From an uncultured Treponema sp. (GTDB lineage: Bacteria > Spirochaetota > Spirochaetia > Treponematales > Treponemataceae): a stretch of DNA of 9,095 nt. A program made the position numbers and the translations under genes. Where the stretch lies: positions 1-9,095 of the forward strand of contig CAJPTT010000071.1 in assembly GCA_905373565.1 (NCBI GenBank), read 5' to 3'. Below, in pieces: positions 5,662-9,095 of this stretch. The notes under the pieces were generated by a model. The model searched no databases, had not been told where the DNA came from, and was given only the letters and a program-made list of their open reading frames with translations. Each line of letters starts with the position of its first letter. The first letter of the stretch is position 1.

Positions 5662-6567
5662 ATGGATGGGACAAATTCATTACGGCAAATTCAAAAGTTA
5701 TTTAAACAAACCCTCTATTCGTCTAAAACACCGTTAAGCACTATCAGGGAAGAATACGATTCCTTTTTTTATTCTCCTTATCTGCCGAATAATACGGATA
5801 TAACACGAGATACGATCGGTTCGGTACCGGTAGAAATTCTGGATCCGGAAGTCGCAGCGGCGAACCGTGTCATCCTTTATGCGCACGGCGGATCATTTGT
5901 AAACGGCTCGTGTAAGGCCGCTCGGAATTTTTGCGCTTCATTTGCTCATGAATGCGCGTGCAAGTTGTTTTTACCGGAATACCGCCGTGCACCGGAATAT
6001 CCTTTTCCTTCCGGCTTGGAGGACATGTTCATTACATATAGAGGACTGCTGAAAAAATACGCTTTTTCTCCGGCGTCGGTCGTTATTGCAGGAGACGGGG
6101 CGGGAGCAAATTTAGCAGTCGCGCTTGTTCACTATTTAAAACAGAAAAAGCTGCCGGAGCCGGCAGCACTCGTGCTTATTTCTCCATGGCTGGATGTTTC
6201 ATGCTCAAATGAAGAAATGCACACATTACAAAAATCCGATAAATTCTTGCTGAAAGAGTCGCTCATGGCAGTTGCCGGACGCTATACGACAGTTGATAAT
6301 TTTCAGAAACCGCTCGTATCCCCGTTGTACGGTTCCTTTACGAACTTTCCGCCGGTTTTTATCCAATGTGGCGGTAAGGAAATACTGTCGGCGGATGCAA
6401 AAGCGCTTGCGCAGAAGCTTGAAGCAGCCGGCGGCCAAGTCCGGTTGGATATATGGCCTGAGATGTGGCATTTCTTTCAAGCGATGGATGCACAGGCAAA
6501 AGAAGCTCACTTAGCGGTAGAAAAAATAGGGCAATGGGTACAGTCTCTTTTTATTGAGGAAGAATGA
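5662..6567 (+). CDS. HSL-type alpha/beta hydrolase lacking the nucleophile serine
   Basis: A 301-residue protein of the hormone-sensitive-lipase/alpha-beta hydrolase fold-3 family. HGGSF (75-79) is the oxyanion motif, and YRRAPEYPFP (108-117) is the usual YRLAPExPFP block. The nucleophile elbow, normally GDSAG, reads GDGAG at 144-148, so the catalytic serine is Gly146 (codon GGG at 6097-6099). The acid region GGKEILSADA (238-247) offers Glu240 or Asp245, and His270 sits in MWHFF. All other family features are intact over the full length, so this looks like a maintained but catalytically dead or repurposed hydrolase rather than a decayed gene. The start is uncertain: ATG 5662 lacks a good ribosome site, and an 8-codon frame with a better site ends 4 bp before it. 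Its TGA overlaps the U32 start (ATGA), so the two are translationally coupled. Confidence 0.85.
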   Translation: MDGTNSLRQIQKLFKQTLYSSKTPLSTIREEYDSFFYSPYLPNNTDITRDTIGSVPVEILDPEVAAANRVILYAHGGSFVNGSCKAARNFCASFAHECACKLFLPEYRRAPEYPFPSGLEDMFITYRGLLKKYAFSPASVVIAGDGAGANLAVALVHYLKQKKLPEPAALVLISPWLDVSCSNEEMHTLQKSDKFLLKESLMAVAGRYTTVDNFQKPLVSPLYGSFTNFPPVFIQCGGKEILSADAKALAQKLEAAGGQVRLDIWPEMWHFFQAMDAQAKEAHLAVEKIGQWVQSLFIEEE

Positions 6568-7820
6568 AAAAGATGATGGAATTGGTAGCCCCTGCCGGAA
6601 ATCTGGAAAAACTGCACTATGCATGGGAATACGGAGCGGATTCCGCCTATATCGGCCTTAAAAACTTCTCGTTACGGGTAAAAGCAGATAATTTTTTTAC
6701 CGACGAATACAAAACCATCAGCGCACTGAAAGAGCACTATGCAAAACAGGGAAAACCCAAGAAGCTGCTCTGTGCACTGAATATTTCTTTTCATAATGAA
6801 GACATTAAGGCTTTTTTAGCGGAAGCCGATTATTTTAAGCTTTACCCCATCGACGCCTTTATTATTCAGGATATCGGAATGGTTTCCGTACTGCGCAAAC
6901 ATTTCCCCGATACGCCGATCCACCTCAGCACGCAGGCAAACTGTATCAACTATGAAGCGGTGCGGGTATACCGCGACTTGGGATTTAAACGCGTGGTACT
7001 CGGTAGAGAGGCATCGCTCGCCGATATTGCCGAAATAAAAGCGCACGTACCGGAGATGGAGCTTGAATGCTTTGTGCACGGCGCGATGTGCATTGCGTAT
7101 TCGGGGCGGTGCCTTATCAGCGCATACCTTACCGGCCGCAGCGCGAATACCGGAGCCTGCACCCACTCCTGCCGCTGGGACTATTCGCTTGCCGTTGAAG
7201 AGAAAGAACGCCCGGGTGAATACTTTCCCGTAGAAGAGGGCGAAGGCTATACGGCGCTTTTTTCGTCTAAAGACCTCTGCATGATAGACTACCTTACCGA
7301 CCTGAAAAAGGCGGGAGCCGATGCGCTCAAAATAGAAGGAAGAATGAAAAGCCTCTATTATACTGCGCTTGTTACCCGCGCCTACAGAAAGCGGATCGAT
7401 GTCTTATTCGGCAAAATCTCTCCTGCCGAAGCGGAGCCATTTGTGAAAGAGCTGTACAATACGGCGCACCGTGCATTCGGTACCGGCTTTTATTTTTCAA
7501 AGGATGATGCAAATAAAACAACCCGCGGGGAATCCAAGTCGCCGTATAATATGGCCGGTACCATCGGGAAAGAACTCGGTAACAACCGCTATGAATTCAT
7601 ATCGATGAATAAGATTACCACAGATATGCCGCTTGAATATATTGGCCCCGACATCTGCGCAATCGAAGACCGCAATTACACTCTGCTCGACCCCGAAACC
7701 GGCGCCGCCCGCGACTGGGTATGCCATGGCCATCCCTGCATTATTGAAACGAGCGTACCACTTCGCAGCGGTTTTATCGTGCGGGCAAAGAGCCGTGAAA
7801 ATTCGGAAACGATAGAATAG
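6564..7820 (+). CDS. U32 family protein, probable tRNA 5-hydroxyuridine synthase (TrhP-like)
   Basis: A 418-residue protein formerly classed as peptidase U32. It opens with ELVAPAGNLEKLHYAWEYGADSAYIG, has HLSTQANCINYEAV at 120-133, and carries the U32 signature at 168-185 (ECFVHGAMCIAYSGRCLIS). Cys176, Cys183, Cys199 and Cys203 are the likely iron-sulfur ligands. DALKIEGRMKS at 253-263 is also typical. Length and layout fit the TrhP (YegQ/YrrO) subgroup, which uses prephenate to make 5-hydroxyuridine at tRNA position 34; RlhA-type rRNA hydroxylases are much longer. Assignment to tRNA is therefore family knowledge plus length, and has not been shown here. The ATG overlaps the hydrolase stop by 4 bp, with GAGGAA just upstream. 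No terminator directly follows the stop; the one at 7953-7992 could serve this gene as well as the small RNA. Confidence 0.9.
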   Translation: MKKMMELVAPAGNLEKLHYAWEYGADSAYIGLKNFSLRVKADNFFTDEYKTISALKEHYAKQGKPKKLLCALNISFHNEDIKAFLAEADYFKLYPIDAFIIQDIGMVSVLRKHFPDTPIHLSTQANCINYEAVRVYRDLGFKRVVLGREASLADIAEIKAHVPEMELECFVHGAMCIAYSGRCLISAYLTGRSANTGACTHSCRWDYSLAVEEKERPGEYFPVEEGEGYTALFSSKDLCMIDYLTDLKKAGADALKIEGRMKSLYYTALVTRAYRKRIDVLFGKISPAEAEPFVKELYNTAHRAFGTGFYFSKDDANKTTRGESKSPYNMAGTIGKELGNNRYEFISMNKITTDMPLEYIGPDICAIEDRNYTLLDPETGAARDWVCHGHPCIIETSVPLRSGFIVRAKSRENSETIE

Positions 7821-7853
7821 TCTATTTTATTCGTAAGATATTGTTAGAAACGG

Positions 7854-7882
7854 TTGACATTTTAACTAAAGCTTGTTACTAT
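7854..7882 (+). promoter_or_regulatory. Near-consensus promoter for a short intergenic transcript
   Basis: Perfect -35 TTGACA (7854-7859), exactly 17-bp spacer, TACTAT (7877-7882) as -10, with an extended -10 TG (TGTTACTAT). It lies 33 bp after the U32 stop and points towards no plus-strand protein gene, only to the short transcript ending at 7992. It is the best promoter in the window. Confidence 0.8.
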
Positions 7883-7888
7883 AAGAAT

Positions 7889-7992
7889 ACATTATGCAGC
7901 TATGAATCAGTGATATGAATAGTAGATGTTATTCCCTCCCAAAATAAGTGTTAGAGCGGTCTTATATGTCCCCATAAGGCCGCTCTTTTTTT
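7889..7992 (+). ncRNA. Candidate small RNA, about 104 nt, with C-rich unpaired motifs
   Basis: The unit runs from the predicted start about 7 bp after the -10 to the end of the terminator T-tract. It has no downstream plus-strand gene, since recG is convergent, so a leader or attenuator role is unlikely. The 5' two-thirds are weakly structured and contain TTCCCTCCC (7932-7940); the terminator loop contains GTCCCC (7968-7973). Both are complementary to Shine-Dalgarno-type GGAGG/GGGGA sequences, as in C-rich-motif small RNAs of Gram-positive bacteria such as RsaE. A 10-codon frame (ATG 7915 to TAA 7947) lacks a good ribosome site. I recognise no known RNA family. Confidence 0.6.
7953..7992 (+). 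terminator. Strong Rho-independent terminator
   Basis: A 13-bp stem (7953-7965 with 7974-7986, one G·U pair, GC-rich base AGAGCGG/CCGCTCT), an 8-nt loop and then seven T residues (7986-7992). The minus strand has no T-tract after the stem, so it acts in one direction only. Confidence 0.9.
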
Positions 7993-8007
7993 ATTCGGCA
8001 GTATCCA

Positions 8008-8051
8008 CAGTAAACCTGTTCGACAACGCGGTTATCGAACAGGTCAAGTAT
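8008..8051. repeat. 44-bp hairpin repeat, copy 2 (overlaps the recG stop codon)
   Basis: It matches 4278-4321 at 37 of 44 positions. Arms ACCTGTTCGA (8014-8023) and TCGAACAGGT (8035-8044) are perfect inverted repeats, and AAC/GTT inside can also pair. On the minus strand it begins within the last recG codons and forms a hairpin right after the TGA, followed only by TTTA, so it could be a weak recG terminator. Confidence 0.75.
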
Positions 8052-9095
8052 TTGTGCTTTCCCGCCGGTTTAATCCACGCTGCGTGGCAAGCATCTCGAA
8101 GGCGGCGATGCGGGCTTTTTCCAATAGTGCAAAGTCGCGGATGGGATCGGCAAGTTCAAAAGCGCAATAGCCGGACTGCTCGACCCCGCCGATGTCTCCC
8201 GGCCCCCGCAGCTTCAAATCTTCTTCCGCAATAACAAACCCGTCAGTCGTGCTTGCCATCACCTTGAGCCGCGCCATGCCGGTTTCGGTAATATTCTTCC
8301 CGTAGAGCAAAAAACAATAGGCCTGATCGCTGCCCCGTCCGATTCTGCCCCGCAGCTGATGCAACGCCGAAAGGCCGAAGCGGTCGGCGTGTTCGATAAC
8401 CATACAGGTCGCGTTCGGCACATCAACGCCGACTTCAATAACGCTGGTAGCCACGAGGATGTGAATAGCGCCTGAGCGGAACTCCTGCATGATAGCCCGC
8501 GCTTCGTCCTCCGGCACCTTGGAATGAAGGAGCGCAAGCCGGTGATTGGGAAAATCCCGCGTCAGCTCCGCAAACATGTCTTCCGCCGATTTAAGGCTGA
8601 GCGTCTCCGAATCTTCGATAATCGGGTACACAAAATAGGCTTGCTTTCCAGCAAGGATATCCTGTCCGATAAAATAATACACTTTTTCGGCTTTGCTCTC
8701 GGGGGCAACGTATGTAATCACCGGCTTGCGCCCGGGAGGCATCGTTTTGATGACGGAAATATCGAGATCGCCGAACATCGACAGCGCAAGCGTCCGCGGA
8801 ATGGGCGTCGCGCTCATCATCAAAAAATGCGGAGCCTTTTTTCCGCTGTCGATGCCCTTTTGGATAATTGCAGAGCGCTGGAGTACACCGAAGCGATGCT
8901 GTTCGTCGATAACAACCATACGCAAGTTTTTATACAACGTCTGGGCGGAAAAAAGGGCGTGCGTACCGATGATAAGGTCGATATTACCGGAGGCAAGTTG
9001 CTGTAAAAGCTGAGAGCGCCCTGCCGCCTTGAGGTTGCCGGTTAAAAAGGCGAGCCGTACGCCGAGCGGCTCCAAAAGCTTTGCCGCGTTATCGG
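8044..9095 (-). CDS. recG: ATP-dependent DNA helicase RecG, C-terminal half (runs off the right edge)
   Basis: 349 residues of the C-terminal part are present; the wedge domain and Walker A motif lie beyond the window. Visible superfamily 2 helicase blocks in order: LAFLTGNLKAAGR, GTHALFSAQ, the DExH box DEQHRFGVLQR, MSATPIPRTLALSMFGDLDIS (motif III), PPGRKPVITYV, VATSVIEVGVDVPNATCMVIEHADRFGLSALHQLRGRIGR (motifs V-VI), and the RecG-typical EEDLKLRGPGDIGGVEQSG near the C-terminus. RecG unwinds branched DNA, reversing stalled forks and moving Holliday junctions. The end is normal apart from a short divergent tail (RRESTNT) whose last codons are part of the 44-bp repeat, suggesting the repeat inserted at or shaped the stop codon. 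Codons continue upstream of the TTG at 9073-9075, so that codon is internal, not a start. Confidence 0.95.
   Translation of the reverse strand, partial: DNAAKLLEPLGVRLAFLTGNLKAAGRSQLLQQLASGNIDLIIGTHALFSAQTLYKNLRMVVIDEQHRFGVLQRSAIIQKGIDSGKKAPHFLMMSATPIPRTLALSMFGDLDISVIKTMPPGRKPVITYVAPESKAEKVYYFIGQDILAGKQAYFVYPIIEDSETLSLKSAEDMFAELTRDFPNHRLALLHSKVPEDEARAIMQEFRSGAIHILVATSVIEVGVDVPNATCMVIEHADRFGLSALHQLRGRIGRGSDQAYCFLLYGKNITETGMARLKVMASTTDGFVIAEEDLKLRGPGDIGGVEQSGYCAFELADPIRDFALLEKARIAAFEMLATQRGLNRRESTNT

Noticed and set aside
5360..5737. A 125-codon plus-strand frame with a TTG start ahead of the hydrolase.
   Set aside because: It has no ribosome site, runs straight through the leader-plus-hairpin repeat and the three-hairpin module, and overlaps the hydrolase start. 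Its sequence is explained by the repeats.

Overview
The window looks like a piece of a spirochaete chromosome, most likely an oral Treponema of intermediate GC such as the T. vincentii/T. medium group. This is inferred from the style of the proteins, the mid-40s-looking GC and the abundant intergenic palindromic repeats; no marker gene fixes the species. No transposase, phage gene, rRNA, tRNA or CRISPR array was seen.

Layout. From the left edge to about 4.26 kb all genes lie on the minus strand: a partial unknown membrane protein (1-517), a DUF212/YuiD-like divergent PAP2 phosphatase (521-1006), a 340-bp gap filled by a striking hairpin-rich element (1055-1293) and a terminator, then an apparent two-gene operon of a cytosolic GH20 beta-N-acetylhexosaminidase (2330-4264) followed by a serine hydrolase of the monoacylglycerol-lipase type (1347-2261). 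A divergent promoter region with two repeat units (4278-4414) separates these from three plus-strand genes: a solo B3/4-domain protein (4507-5181), an HSL-type alpha/beta hydrolase that has lost its nucleophile serine (5662-6567), and a U32-family protein of the TrhP tRNA-hydroxylase type (6564-7820) that overlaps it by 4 bp. The right end holds the C-terminal half of RecG on the minus strand (8044-9095), convergent with the U32 gene.

Non-coding content is the most interesting part. Between U32 and recG there is a self-contained unit of near-consensus promoter plus intrinsic terminator about 100 nt apart, with C-rich unpaired stretches: a good small-RNA candidate. Three families of structured repeat each occur twice: a 44-bp hairpin repeat (4278-4321, 8008-8051); a conserved 25-bp leader followed by a palindrome of different sequence in each copy (4370-4414, 5426-5463); and a three-hairpin module with near-identical hairpin spacing but stems that differ between copies and still pair perfectly (1086-1177, 5492-5585). 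Two hairpins of that module carry GGA loops inside sequences matching 11 of 12 positions of the CsrA binding consensus. The left copy is also enclosed by perfect 17-bp inverted repeats, as in a MITE or a large multibranched RNA.

The genes do not form one pathway. Sugar and lipid trimming (GH20 plus hydrolase), tRNA quality or modification (B3/4 protein, TrhP-like U32) and DNA repair (RecG) sit side by side, with the repeats concentrated in the gaps between transcription units.
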